A stretch of DNA of 64,000 bases from assembly GCA_018806985.1 (NCBI GenBank), contig JADANN010000256.1:1339501-1403500 (forward strand). Reading direction: 5' to 3'. A model generated the notes under the pieces. The model saw nothing but the letters and a program-made list of their open reading frames with translations. It made no database searches and had not been told where the DNA came from. The position numbers and the translations under genes were made by a program. Shown here in pieces: positions 12,680-24,400 of this stretch. Origin of the DNA: Angiostrongylus vasorum. Lineage: Eukaryota; Nematoda; Chromadorea; Rhabditida; Metastrongylidae. The number at the start of each line of letters is the position of its first letter. Position 1 is the first letter of the stretch.

Positions 12680-13065
12680 TTTGGAAGGAGTGGGCATTGC
12701 AGTGGTAGTGATTCCCTTTATCACAAGTACGCTTCTGGTTCCAACCCGCCATGGAGTTAGCAAGCCTTTTATCCATCAGGCTTAGGGAAGTAGCAAAATC
12801 ACTGCCTGCAGTCTAAATGGTAGAGTGCTCTAGCCCAGCTATCCCAGGACTCTACGGGAAATCTGCTCGATCTGCATTCAACGACTTTCGTAGATAAGGC
12901 GATAATCCTCAAACAGAGGCCGAACTCACACTCAGGAAGATTTTCGTGGATGATGGATGCGAGGAAACAAATCGAAGAAGGATGTGCTGAGAACCGCACA
13001 GCAGATGTGAAGACGGGTAGTGTAAAATAAATTAAATAAAGAAAAAATAACAGGTAGATAGTATT
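12680..13065 (+). mobile_element. SINE3, full length but diverged
   Basis: The head has an A-box-like GGCATTGCAGTGG and a B-box-like TGGTTCCAACCC. The body shares AGCCGAACTCACACTCAGG-type and ACGAAAATC-type blocks with the other copies, and the 3' end is A/T-rich (AATAAATTAAATAAAG). Confidence 0.6.
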
Positions 13066-13874
13066 ATGCCATATTATAGTATTCGGCGTTGACTCTCCAG
13101 GATGCCCGAGGCTCGCTATAGAACAAAAGAGCATACGCATTACAGGGCAATTTTAACCAATTTGAGCAGCAAAAATTTCAGAGTGAACTCTAGTGGTATC
13201 ACAGCACTTCTCATGACGAGACGTTAAACGATATTGTAAATAACATCCATAAAGAATGCAACACCACTTAATACTTCACTGATTACCTCAAAAAATCCAA
13301 TCAAAGAGCTCACTTTTAGAGACATGATCGGAAACTCTATCGTATAGCCGATTTACACTTATTTATTATTATAATGGTTTCGTTTTGCAAAGAAGACATC
13401 GCATTACACCGTTCAACGTAGAAAAGGGAGAGCCACTTAAGCCCATGAGCGAACTTCTCCAACCTTCAAAATTTAATCCCGAAAGCTGTGACGCAGTGGT
13501 AAAAATTGTTCTTTTTCATCACGTTGGGCGTATTCACAGAATCGGAATATCACCATTCTAGGTTGAGATCCTAAAATCTCCGAAAACTCAGGAGCTTACA
13601 CTGACAAAAAGCTCTGATTGAGATTAGGAACAGTTACCATAAATGCATGCTCGTACCTTATGCTGGAGCAAACCCGTTCAAAATTGATTGTTGCCGAACA
13701 ACCGTCTGCTTTGGCATGGCATAGTTTACTGAATTGGAAAATCGAAGGAAAACTCAAAATGTGAGGAATCTATTGGAAGGCACATCGGATCTTCGTTTCT
13801 CACGGAGTTATTCGATGCCATTAGCAGAAGAACTTTGATTGTTCTACTTCTACGTGAATGCCAAAGCGACAAAA

Positions 13875-14432
13875 AAGTCCGGAAGGGAAAAAAGGATTAC
13901 GTTACTGAGAAGCAGTATCCTTGCAGTGATACGCTGATAGTGAGACCGCTACTACGTTCTCATTGTTATAAAAACTTAACCATTAATCAAGTTCATGAAA
14001 ACAATAACCTTTCCTAAAAAGTAATCATTTTTCGGGACATTAAAGAATAATCATGGAGTTCTTATCCAATAGAACGATTGTTTACGGTCTCAAGAAAAAC
14101 ATCATGACCACAATCGTTAGATTCTAGAACGGCATAACACTAATAATAGTATAAAGTCCAGAAGGGAAAAAAGGATTACGTTACTGAGAAGAGTATCCTT
14201 GCAGTGATACGCTTCTAGTGAGACCGCTACTACGTTCTCATTGTTATAAAAAACTTGACCATTAATCAAGTTCACGAAAGCACTAACCTTTGCTAAAACC
14301 TAATCATTTTTCGGGACATTAAAGAATAATCATGGAGTTCTTATCCAATAGAACGATTGTTTACGGTCTCAAGAAAAACATCACGACCATAATCGTTAGA
14401 TTCTAGAAGGGCATAACACTAATAATAAAATA
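13875..14432. repeat. Direct tandem duplication, 2 x ~279 bp
   Basis: Unit 1 (13875-14153) and unit 2 (14154-14432) both begin AAGTCC and run GAAGGGAAAAAAGGATTACG to CACTAATAAT, with only a few substitutions and 1-base indels. The unit is present only twice and resembles none of the dispersed families, so this looks like a recent local duplication. Confidence 0.9.
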
Positions 14433-14434
14433 AA

Positions 14435-14945
14435 AAAAGTGTTCTATCTGTGAAATTTATCTCCTCGAAACCACTTGGTCCTCCAAGAGAACATTATATA
14501 AGCTATCATAAAATGAGGAAGAAATAGGAGTTAGCACTCATCGTTTTGTTGTTGGATACGGGTCTCGATTGAATTTATCACGAAAAGTGGAAGAATGAGA
14601 GCACAGATGAACGTTACAACAATAATATTGGTAAAGAGCAAACTTTTAAACAAAAAGTTTAAGGCACGATTAAAGTGCCGTCATTGAATGGGCCAGCCAA
14701 ATGTATCAACATCATGGAGTTGACATGACTAAGGTTCCAAGGTTGAGTTAAGAAACCAGGAAGAGAACTGTATAACGAACTTATAAGTGCAGAGATGAAA
14801 AGCTGGTGGAGAGAGAAGCTGTTCGTGACCAGTTCTTTGCTATCGGAGCTTTTTCCTTATTGTGTAAACAAGATGAGACCATGGTGAACGTCGTCACCAA
14901 TGCTAGGACCATTTGGACTCAGTTCTTCTTCAAATACCTCCCAGT
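14435..14945. other. Intergenic, nothing recognised
   Basis: About 500 bp without repeats or credible coding sequence. Confidence 0.5.
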
Positions 14946-14949
14946 GGTT

Positions 14950-15055
14950 TACCACGTCAGTGGGGGGATTCATCCCATCAGCAAGGCCTCCCAAGCTGAA
15001 AAGGAGTCCGAGTTTCCATCAGGAAACCGAGCTAATCTCAGCATCGTTATGGTAA
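14950..15055 (-). repeat. R3 fragment
   Basis: About 105 bp matching the internal part of R3 in reverse (GGGGGATTCATCCC, CCTCCCAAGCTGAAAAGGAG, GAGCTAATC). Both ends are missing. Confidence 0.55.
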
Positions 15056-15714
15056 TATAAAATCAATGAGTTGATGAGCTCTAGTTGCGCAACACCGTCA
15101 TAAACACGAACGGAAACACTGAGAATATATAGCCCATAGATAAAATATTAGTTTACCTTTAAAGGAATGAAGTCTTCGGACTATCTAATTATGCAGCTTT
15201 AATGAGTTTGCAGTCTTGTTTCGGAGGTCTATAGACTTCTGAAAAAGCAATTCCCGCGTTTATTTAGTCATGAACATGGTTGAGCTAATAGTACACCTTA
15301 ATTGCTGGAATAAAAACTGCTAGAACCTGTACAATTACCGAATAGGTAAAGGTTTGTTTATAGACTACAGCGCATTCCCAGGTTTCTGAAGACAACAACT
15401 TTCCGATACCATCTCCATACGCCGCTTAGTTCTTTTACAATTTTCTTCTCGAGTAGATGACGTATTTGAAAAAGTGACGGACTGTTAAGACAGGCTAGAT
15501 GAATGGTCTCGTATACCCGACTGTTTCAAATTTTTCAGTGTTGACTGAGCAAGATGCAGTCGAAAATGACAACAGATTTGTCTCTTTTCGAATGGTTATT
15601 ACCGGTTGCATAACTTGCTGTTTTAGGCAGTTTTTGCCAATTTCCTAACGGACATGTGCTGTAATAGTTCCGTCTGAAGTAAAGAAGTTATAGTTGATGG
15701 CACCACCCGACATT

Positions 15715-16018
15715 CTCTGCTCTGGGAAGCCCAAAACGGCATTGAACCCAGCTAAGCTGAGGCTATAGGATCAATCCCGTTGAGGGGGTGATTGCTGATG
15801 GCCGTGATCGATAGAACTAGCTGAGAGACAGGCGAAACGAAGAACCCGCATGGTGTGGTGGTGAGCGCGTTACTCCCAGGAAAGAACAATAGCGCGTTCG
15901 TTCCCCGTCGTAGACACCTGCGGTCCGGAGTTTTGCAAATATCTCAGCATCATTGTGGTTGTTTCACAAATAATACCGTACCGTGAAAGCTACTAAAAGG
16001 CAGTAAATAAAAAGTCAA
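15715..16018 (+). mobile_element. TRL, interspersed repeat with internal tRNA-like segment
   Basis: Member of a ~300 bp family. A leader (GAACCCAGCTAAGCTGAGGC) is followed by a tRNA-like segment at about 15845-15915 with A box TGGTGTGGTGG and B-box-like GCGTTCGTTCCCC. The tail is GTCCGGAGTTTTGCAAATATCTCAGC. Because the tRNA-like part is internal, this family is either a composite SINE or another element carrying a captured pol III promoter. Confidence 0.6.
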
Positions 16019-16061
16019 CACTGATCAAATAATTCACTGCGTTTTTGATGAGTGCATACAA

Positions 16062-16338
16062 GGTGGGCGAGAATAGCGCAATGTTCTGAGACGCTCTGCA
16101 ATACATATGAGGTCGATCCCAGCGTACCAGCCCCAACAAGCCCTCCATCTCTTCAGGGTCGGCAAGTTGTTACCAGATTAGCCTGGGAGGATAACAGCAC
16201 TGACACGATACATTGTTAGGCCAACGCGAGTCATTGCAAGTGCGAGATATCCCACTTAATCACCTCGAACGATGCTCAATGAAGTCGAATGCACGGCACA
16301 TCTTTCAGGGATAGACCAACGCCAACAACTTTACCAAT
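16062..16338 (+). mobile_element. SINE1, diverged
   Basis: The A box is eroded (TAGCGCAATGTTCTGAG) and the B box is GAGGTCGATCCC. The full body ends CAACTTTACC followed by a T run. Confidence 0.6.
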
Positions 16339-16635
16339 TTTTTTTACACACGAGCTTACTACTACACTCTTCAATCACAAATGCTGACGTATCGGCTGAA
16401 TTGGCCTTCCTCAGAATCTGGAAAGGTCGGGTTGACTAGTATCTACCCAGCCAAACACTTCTATTACGAAAAAAAGAAAAAAACACGTTTCTTTGTAAAC
16501 AAAAAAAAACAGAAAAAAAACTATAGCTTTTTTCACACACTGGCAGTTTTTGATGAGCCTTTGCTCCACATGGAGATCAATAATACGGAGTTACCATGGA
16601 TAGGCAATGCACCTCTTTCGCATTGAAATGAAGGA

Positions 16636-16916
16636 TAAAGCTCTCACCATTGATCATCATTTTGGGGGATGCGATGTGAATTCGACTTCAACAAGCATCT
16701 TTAGACGTGACTGAATGCACATCTGGTCCATAAAATGACTTATAGCGGCGTAGCGATGTAAAGAATCAGTGCTGCTATCAACCCAGACAGGGTCTGGTAC
16801 CAATTTGCCGACCCTGGGGAATGGAAGGCTTGATGAGCTTGGAACGTCGGATTGATCCCATGTGTATTACAGTGATTCTCTAACCACAACGCTATACGGG
16901 TACGAGATTGAAATAT
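16636..16916 (-). mobile_element. SINE1, diverged
   Basis: Reverse orientation, from a GGATAAAGCTCTC-like 3' end (plus strand) to an eroded head near 16916. The B box (GGATTGATCCC on the plus strand) is readable. Confidence 0.6.
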
Positions 16917-16924
16917 CAGTCATA

Positions 16925-17818
16925 AATACTGTCTGAGATCACGCCTGATAACGGGACATTACCCCGTGCGGTTCATATTTGGATACCTAGAACTTATCCA
17001 TAACGCTTCAGAGTTTTGGGCACCTAAGTTTCCGATTCCTGCGAAAGGATGGTAACGTCTTCTTCAAAATCTTCCCGTCATGTTTCTGTGTCCTATGCGC
17101 TCCTAGTGGAAAATTTGGTTCAACTTTATGCTTAACTACAAGGTGTTCTTTTATGCAGACGCACAGTGGTCCACCCGTTTCCTCAATGTATTCGTCCCTC
17201 ACGCTTTACGAGAAATCAGATAAACCGTTCCGAACTAATGCAATTACCGTCTCTACCGTTAGGCCACTTTCTGCAATTCTGCGTTGTGCCTATACGGTCA
17301 TGCAGACGATTACGAACTAGACGACTCTTAGAGCGCTCGGTGGTATTTCAGCCAATGTTACCGAACCCTTCAGATCGGCTATTTTTAAGCAAAGTTTTAT
17401 AGCTGCACTTATTTCATTGGGAATGAAAGGCAGGACAAACGGTACTTTATTCTCTCTAGAATGATGGTTTGGGGCTTGTGTTTTCCTATACACCTATCCT
17501 GAGCAGCCACAGTTTCGTAAACACTGGAAATGCCAATGTGCCGCGCCAATTTCAAGGACTCTTCTTTCTGCTCTCTTTCTGTGCACACTCTGGCGGCCAC
17601 TAGAGAAATGTGTCCTACAAGGGCCCTTCTTGTTTGTGGGACGTGAGAGAAGAGGTAATGAACAAGTATGTTTTTGCTACCTGGCTTTCGGTACCATTCC
17701 GTGATGTAGCCGTTTTCAGATAGGTTGATTTCATCATTCTGAAGTGAAAGCCAGTTTTCCAACAACTTATCTCTTGTAGACTTAATGTATTCTGACTGTT
17801 CATTCAATAACCACAATG
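16925..17818 (-). mobile_element. Penelope-like element fragment (RT C-terminus plus GIY-YIG)
   Basis: Read on the minus strand. From 17849 a 146-codon ORF encodes the end of a PLE reverse transcriptase (SEYIKSTRDK, ENGYITEWYRKP, HYLFSHVP). Near 17200 a degenerate GIY-YIG endonuclease follows ([10 protein letters not shown], then CIKEH). The two parts are out of frame with one another and the RT core is absent, so the copy is dead. Its 5' side is cut by a TRL repeat beginning at about 17819. Confidence 0.75.
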
Positions 17819-18075
17819 TTGCTGAGATATTTGCAAAACTCCGGACCACAGGTGTCTGCGGTGGGGAACAAACGCGCTATTACCCTTTCCGGGGGGCTAA
17901 CGCGTTCACCACCACACCATGTGGGTCCTTCGCTACGCCTGTCTCCCAACTAGTTTTCTATTGATCAGTGCCATCAGCAATCATCCCTCAAAGGGATTGA
18001 CCTGGGGAGCTCAAATCGGCAATGAACCCAGTTAAGCTGAGGCTGTAGTCGAAATCACAGTATCAACTTTTTATT
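17815..18075 (-). mobile_element. TRL repeat
   Basis: Reverse-oriented copy with TGCTGAGATATTTGCAAAAC at its left end and GTTAAGCTGAGGC near its right end. It abuts the outer edge of the large palindrome, and the next TRL copy points the opposite way. Confidence 0.65.
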
Positions 18076-18104
18076 TACTCCCTATTACATTTACTGCCTG
18101 TGAT

Positions 18105-18325
18105 TTCGAATACAGCCTCAGATTAACTGGGTTCACGGCCGATTTGGGCGGTCTAGATCAATCCCGTTGAAGGGTGATCGCTCAACAGAAAACTAGCTGA
18201 GAGGCAGGTGAAGCGAAGGACCCACATGGTGTAGTGGTGAACGCGTTAGCCCTCGGAAAGGGTAATAGCGCGTTCGTTCCCCACCATAGATACCTGCGGT
18301 CCGCAGTTTTGCAAATACCTCAGCA
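18105..18325 (+). mobile_element. TRL repeat in left palindrome arm
   Basis: TGGTGTAGTGG A box and GCGTTCGTTCCCC B-box-like segment. It joins the PLE terminal repeat at about 18325. Confidence 0.65.
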
Positions 18326-18450
18326 ACATCGAGACTATAAGCGTACTTATTCCCACGACCGACTTTCTATTAAACTCGGCATTTTTCCAAACAGTTATCC
18401 ATATTCTCGTTGAGCAAACACGAGGTGTTACTTCATTCTTTATTCCGTTA

Positions 18451-18491
18451 AAGCTGACGTTTCGGCGGATGTCGCCTTCTTCAGAGCCTGG
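18451..18491 (-). ncRNA. Hammerhead ribozyme core in PLE terminal repeat
   Basis: Minus strand: stem I GGCT, CTGAAGA core, stem II hairpin GGCG-loop-CGCC, then GAAACGTC, then AGCT closing stem I. These are the conserved hammerhead boxes CUGANGA, GAAA and NUH in the right order and spacing. Stem III would be only the self-complementary ACGT, so pairing between two copies is likely needed, as known for short-stem-III hammerheads. Inferred by eye. Confidence 0.7.
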
Positions 18492-19928
18492 AAGGGTATA
18501 TTGATAGGCAATCTGCTAAGTCAAGCGCTCCGATAACACATACAGAAAGATGGAAATCTAAATTGCAACCACACGATCAACAGCTTCTCGAAAAAAAACC
18601 TACCGTTTATTACGTGCCTTCCAATGAGGAAGAACAGCTGATCAGAGTCGCATATGGTCGATAAATGCACCACCCCACATCAAAAGTCGATGCGAAGGTA
18701 CGGGGGCCAGATCACGTGTGATCTCCGGGCATTCCTCCCTGCTGTTCATTTTAGGGTTCCTGGCATTTATTCAAATAGCCTCAAAAAGTTTGCGCGTTGG
18801 TATCTTAGTCTCCTGTGCGAGGATATTGACTTTAATATCAAAATCGTCTCCGCTATGTTTTTGTATCCTATGCGTGCCTAATGGGGTGCCTTGTTTTGAT
18901 TTTCGTTTGCCATCTAGGGTGGATAACGGTGACATGACAAAATGGCACCGAAAACCAAGTAACAAGAACATCATCGTTCATTTCCTCTCCTCCCACCCTT
19001 TACAAAGAGGGTGCTTGTGAGAAACACGTTTCCAACAGCCAACTCTGTGTGCACAATTAGGGAACTAACGGAAGAATCGCGCAACTTGGCTCGGCAAATA
19101 GCCATCTCCAATGGCTATGAAATAGTAACCCCATGAGATAAGTCTAGAAGGAGAGCGACGCCCCAAAAGGAAAAACGTGGCCAAGACAAAAACCCCGTTT
19201 ATGTTGCCCTTCATTATCGATGAAGTAAGTGTAGCTATAAAACGATGCTTGAGAAGGGCAGGTCTAGAGGAATCGGTAGGGATAGTTGAAATACCACCCG
19301 ATTCCCTTCGTTGTCAATTAGTTCATAACCGACAATTTGACCGTCTATGCGAAACACAAAGTTGCGTAATTTGCCCTTATGGCAGGGAAGGTGACTGCAT
19401 GAGTTCAGGTACGATATGCCTGATCTCTTGTAGTCCTTACGGAGACGAATATATTGGCAAAACGGGAAGACCTTTAAGTATCTGCATAAAAAGAACACCT
19501 AGATGGCAAACGAAAATCAAAACAAGGCGCGCCACTAGGTACGCATCGGATACAAAAACATAGCGAAGAACGATTTTGATCCTAAAGTCAATATCCTCGC
19601 ACAGAATGACCAAAACACCAACGCGCAAACTTTTTTGAGGCTTTTTGAATAAATGCCAGGAACCCTAAAATGAACAGCAGGGAGGAATGCCCCGGAGATC
19701 ACACGTGATCTGGCCCCCGTACCTTCGCATCGACTTTTGATGTGGGGTGGTGCATCTATCGACCATATGCGACTCTGATCAGCTGTTCTTCCTCAGTGGA
19801 AGGCACGTAATAAACGGTAGGTTTTTTTCAAGAAGCTGTTGATCGCGTGGTTGCAATTTAGATTTCCATCTCTCTGTATGTGTTATCGGAGCGTTTGGCT
19901 TAGCAAATTTCCTATCAATATACCCTTC

Positions 19929-19968
19929 CAGGCTCTGAAGAAGTCGAGATCCGCCGAAACGTCAGCTT
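19929..19968 (+). ncRNA. Hammerhead core, right palindrome arm
   Basis: GGCT, CTGAAGA, stem II GTCG-loop-CGCC with one mismatch, GAAACGTC, AGCT. It mirrors the left-arm copy. The stem II mismatch suggests decay. Confidence 0.6.
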
Positions 19969-20089
19969 TAACGGAATAAAGAATGAAGTAGCACCTCGTG
20001 TTTGCTCAACGAGAATATGGATAACTGTTTGGAAAATGCCGAGTTTGATAGAAAGTCGGTCGTGGGAATAAGTACGCTTATAGTCTCGA

Positions 20090-20320
20090 TGTTGCTTAGG
20101 TATTTGCAAAACTGCGGACCGCAAGTGTCTATGATGGGGGAACGAACGCGCTACTACCCTTTCCGCGGGCTAACGCGTTCACCACTACACCATATGGGTC
20201 CTTCGCTTCACCTGCCTCTCAGCTAGTTTTCTGTTGAGCGATCACCCGTCAACGGGATTGACCTGAGGAGCGCAAATCGGCAATGAACCCAGTTAAGCTG
20301 AGGCTTCTAGTTACAATTGA
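20090..20320 (-). mobile_element. TRL repeat in right palindrome arm
   Basis: Reverse-oriented TRL forming the outer 215 bp of the right arm. Confidence 0.65.
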
Positions 20321-20505
20321 TTGGGTGATTGCTGATGGCAGAGATTGATAGAACTAGCTGAGAGACAGGCGAAACGAAGGACCCGTATGGTGTGGCGGTG
20401 AACGCGTTACTCCCCCGGAAAGGAAAATAGCGCGTTCGTTCCCCACCTCAGACACCTGCGGTCCGGAGTTTTGCAAATATCTCAGCATCGTTGTAGCTAA
20501 TAAGG
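20320..20505 (+). mobile_element. TRL repeat, partial
   Basis: Plus-oriented copy lying back to back with the previous one: TGATTGCTGATGGCAGAG, then the A box TGGTGTGGCGG, then the B-box-like segment, ending ATCTCAGCATCGTTG. Confidence 0.6.
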
Positions 20506-20734
20506 TTCTTCAGTTGTGTTTGTGAGATTTTAAAACAGATACTCATATCATAGCATTTGACGGAACTCATACAATTAAATGGAATTTTTTGGCCTTTGAC
20601 ATGTACGAGTGTAAACGATGATGCGATTGAGCATGGGCAATTTCGTCCAGCATATGTCCCCAAAGGGGTTGTCAGTGTGAGCGGTTGCTTCCCTTCCGTT
20701 GAAAACTTTGAAGTCCTTTTACTGTAATTTTTCA

Positions 20735-21125
20735 TTAGTAAGCTAATACGAAGTTCATTTAAAAAAAAAGAAACTTTGTTTGGCTAGTATTTCGACATCT
20801 CCCCCTTCTTCAGAGCAGCGTTGATCGGAGTAGATTGTACAAAGTTGTTCCTTCTTCCGATGTTTGTCGCCGCACAATCCATCCGGCAGCAGTAAGTACT
20901 AAACGATCATGGACGCACAATCAGTTCGACAACTGTCCTGCATAGAACAGTGCTGCCGAGTGAGATTACTTCAGTCGGGTTTCACTAGATTCGACTAACA
21001 ACAAGACCCACATCAGGAGAAGGAGCAACTGTTGACAGTAGATTCAGATTAACAGTTTTATCCCGCAAGGCAAAGATGCCGAAACGTTAGCCGATTAAAT
21101 TTTATCAACCTTGTGATAAGGCATC
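20735..21125. mobile_element. Short inverted pair of hammerhead-bearing PLE-type repeats (family 2)
   Basis: Left end on the minus strand at 20781-20817: CTGAAGA, hairpin, GTCGAAATACTAGCC. Right end on the plus strand at 21063-21098: AAGGCAAAGATGCCGAAACGTTAGCC. TTTATCAACCTTGTG-type sequence lies outside the right core. The roughly 240 bp between the cores carries no ORF. The right copy has lost its CTGA box. Confidence 0.55.
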
Positions 21126-21429
21126 AGTGAAAAAATACGTGTTGATTAGTTTTGTACAGGTTAAATGACAGCTCGTTTTTTAAAACAATTTCCGATGCAT
21201 TAGTATTTCTGTGTTCTTAATCCTAAAAACAGAAATGAAGACAAGGTTTCACGAGAATTTCACTGCATTTCAAACAGCGCACACTGTCGTCCACAATTCT
21301 GTCAAGCCCTGAGTTTGTGTCTTTATTGGAAACCAGGCAGCAGTTATCGAAAGAAATTAGTTATTTATTGTCAGGAATACGCTAACAAAGTTATATACGC
21401 TTGAAATGAATTTGTACTGGCACAAAAAT

Positions 21430-21435
21430 TTTATT
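21430..21435 (-). terminator. Polyadenylation signal of the ZCCHC4-like gene
   Basis: AATAAA on the minus strand, 46 nt beyond the TAG at 21483-21481. It supports this being the true gene end and not a missing exon. Confidence 0.6.
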
Positions 21436-24400
21436 CTCAACATGAAAGGAAGAATACCAACTCCATAAGTGACTTTTGGGCTATACCTTTTCAGTTAAGC
21501 AACGACCTCTTAAATGGCAACGTGTGCACTTCCTGCAGTGGTAGTAACTGACTTTCACGCATCTCATACACCGTTCACAATGTTTGTACGCTGAACCATC
21601 CTGTAAAGAAAAAGACTTAAAACAACAATAAGTAATTAGTGACGAATGTATCGAACACGCCACTGCGGTAGACCGCTGTATTAAGCAAGCACGAGGTGTT
21701 ACTTTATTCTTTATTCCGTTAAACCTGACGTTTCGACAGTATTGCCTTCTTAAGAGCCGTTTATTACGTGCTATCCACTGAGGAAGAACGGCTTTCATCG
21801 ACCATATGCGACTCTGATCTGCTGTTCTTCCTCAGTGGAAGGCACATAATAAACGGCTTTGAAGAAGGCGATACTACCGAAACGTCAGCTTGAACGGAAT
21901 AAAGAGTAAAGTAACACCTCCTGTTTGCTCAACAAGAATATCAAGAACTATTTGATCAATGCCGAGGTTAATAGAAAGTCAGTCGTGGAAATTACCGCTA
22001 TGTTAATTTAGTACGTTAACATCAGATGACTGAAAAACGGGATGGCAACTATGTCTAAACACGAAATCAAGAGGTCCAGCGTGTGATCAAAATGATTTAA
22101 TTTGTCGAATCTTTATGACTCGTGCAGATTTCTATGCTTTAATCATTTACTAACTGATCAACAGCGTAGAAACGCACAGGTTGAATGGATGAGAGGAAAG
22201 AGTAAACCAAAACTTGCCCCAAAATTGCATTAAGGCAACCCCATGGTAAACCTTCGTTGAAAAATCTGACGCTTATTGTCTTTATTAACAAATTTTCAAA
22301 TTATTTTCTAAACCTTCAGCAACTGAACTCCACTTATTTGACGTAGATCCACTAATACTACTTTAAGGCGAAGAAAACTCATTTCATACAAACACTTGGA
22401 ACCTCGATGAGGAGCCAATAATCAGGCCTTTCCTCTAGAACGTTACCACCTGTATCACCTGTAGTCTCGTTGGTCGTCGAGTGCCTCGAGCGGGCGCCAG
22501 TAAATCTTCCATTTTTCATTGTCCCGTGCAAAAGTAGCCCAATGGCTTCTGCTCGCTCTAAAAACTCGTCGAGCATCATATCTCTCTTCTAGACTTCTCG
22601 TAAAGAACTCTGACCATCGGGTAGGTGGTCCTCCTGCAGTGAGTTTAACATCCCAAGGAATCCAGTCACTAACGGTTCTTGTCCATCGGTTGTCATTCAA
22701 ACGCATTACGTGTCCGGCCCACCTTATCTTCGACTGTTTGGCGTACAGATTGGCATCATTGACCCAGGTCGGAGCTTCGGATCCCCTCCCTTACGTGCGT
22801 GAAACGGGATACTCCTAGCATCGTCCTTTCGACTGCGCGTTCGACAACGCTGAGTGATCTTTCATCCTGCTTACGCATCGACCAGGTTTCTGACGCAGAC
22901 GTTAGGGCAGCAAGGACCGTTGAGTCGAAAAGCTGGGCACGGAGTCGGGCGTTCTTTTTCCTCCTCACTGCATCTTCGATGCTCTTGAAAACTCCCCAAT
23001 CCGCTCGTTTCCTTCTGCCCAACTCTGGAGCTAAGTCGTTCACCATGTTGATTTCCAATCTAGATAGACACAACTGGAGCATTCGCAGATATCGTTCCGT
23101 TGAGCGTGAATGGGGCATACGAGACCAATCCGTTCCTCATGAACATCGTTTTTGTGAGATTCAGTTAAGGACCAATCTTTCCACAGGCTTTATCAAAGTC
23201 GGTAAGCATACGTTCCGTTCGGCTAATGTTTGGTGTTATAAGGACGATGTCATTAGCAAAGCGAAGATGGTGTAACTGCCGACCATCGATTTTCACTCCC
23301 ATATTATCCCGTTCCAGTGTTCGCATGAGGTTCTGGAGGGTGGCGGTCAATAATTTTGGTGAGATGGTATCGCCTTGCCTAACCCCTCTTTTGACGTCAA
23401 TGCCAATATCGTTGTAGAATGAAGGTATCTTAGTTGTGAAATTTTTGTACAGCTCACCAAGAATCTTTATGTATTGAGTAGGGACTCTTTGACTATGAAG
23501 GGCTTCCATGACTGCTTCTATGTCAATTGAGCAAAAGGCCTTCTTTAAATGGATGAAAGTGAGATAGAGCGATCTTTTGTACTCTTACAACACTTCAGTG
23601 AGTCTTGTTATCGTCTGGATTTGGTCCGTCGTACTAAATCCTTTTAGAAACCCTGCTTGCTCACATGGCTGTCCTTCGTCCAGTGTTTCGTCAATCCTGT
23701 TTAGGATGACTCGAGTGAAAAGTTTGTAGACGACAGGCAGCAAGCAGATTGGGCGATAGTTGCCTATATCGTGTAGGTCACCCTTCTTGAACAATAGCAC
23801 GGTCTTGCTGGTCTTCCACTGTGTAGGGACTCTGCATTCAGACACATAACGTGTGAAGAGCCGAGCCAGTGTGTTTATGAGGACTGCTGGAAGATTCTTA
23901 AGGTGTTCCGTTTTTATCCTGTCCGGACCTAGTGCTGTACGATTTCTGACCGACGGAATGTTATGTCGGATTTCGGAAGGGAGAACCGGTGGTACAACAT
24001 ATCCATCCTCCTTTATTTCATATGACGGGAGGTGAACGTCGCTATCGAAGAGATCTGAGTAGTGTTGCCGAATTACTTTCTCCATTGCCTTTCTGGACGC
24101 TGTAACTCTTCCGTCTGGGCGTTGGAATGCAATCATCTTGGTCTTGTAATTGGCGGAGCTTCAGCGGGCTTTGGTAATGCTTTTTCCCACCCTTTGCAGC
24201 TTCGACCATTACTGCTGGTCTTCTCTCTTTAAGATTTTCTTTTATCGCCTGTCTACAATGTTTCGCAAGTCGGACGTTAATTCGAGGTTGCCTGCAGCTC
24301 GTGCGATTCCACGCTGGCGTATCACCTCGAGTGTTTCTAGAGACAAACGTCTCTTGGTGACTTTCGGACTCTCAGGTTTCATAGCGCTATCGTGAAGATG

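Larger units (their letters stand above)
18326..20098 (+). mobile_element. Penelope-like element with inverted terminal repeats
   Basis: The spacer of the palindrome contains a short stretch of RT C-terminus near 18930-19135 (WHRKPSNKNIIVHF) and, at 19177-19563, a GIY-YIG endonuclease. The key residues are CVICPYGREGDC, then ICLISC, then EYIGKTGRPL with the YIG and the following Arg intact. The terminal repeats are inverted relative to each other, an arrangement known in PLEs. The RT core is missing. Confidence 0.8.
18108..20306. repeat. 2.2 kb palindrome: inverted arms ~810 bp, spacer ~580 bp
   Basis: The left arm (about 18108-18917) is the reverse complement of the right arm (about 19499-20306), with only scattered differences. 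From outside in, each arm holds a TRL copy, a PLE terminal repeat with a hammerhead core, and PLE 3' sequence. The spacer carries the PLE endonuclease on the plus strand. Both arms share the same departures from other TRL copies at the TRL/PLE junction (a CAACATCGAG block), so the arms derive from one copying event and not from two independent TRL insertions. Confidence 0.85.

Noticed and set aside
20448..20735. 95-codon minus ORF just downstream of ZCCHC4, considered as its last exon
   Set aside because: It has no CCHC motif, the only acceptor would open with a stop in the needed phase, and its end runs into a TRL repeat.
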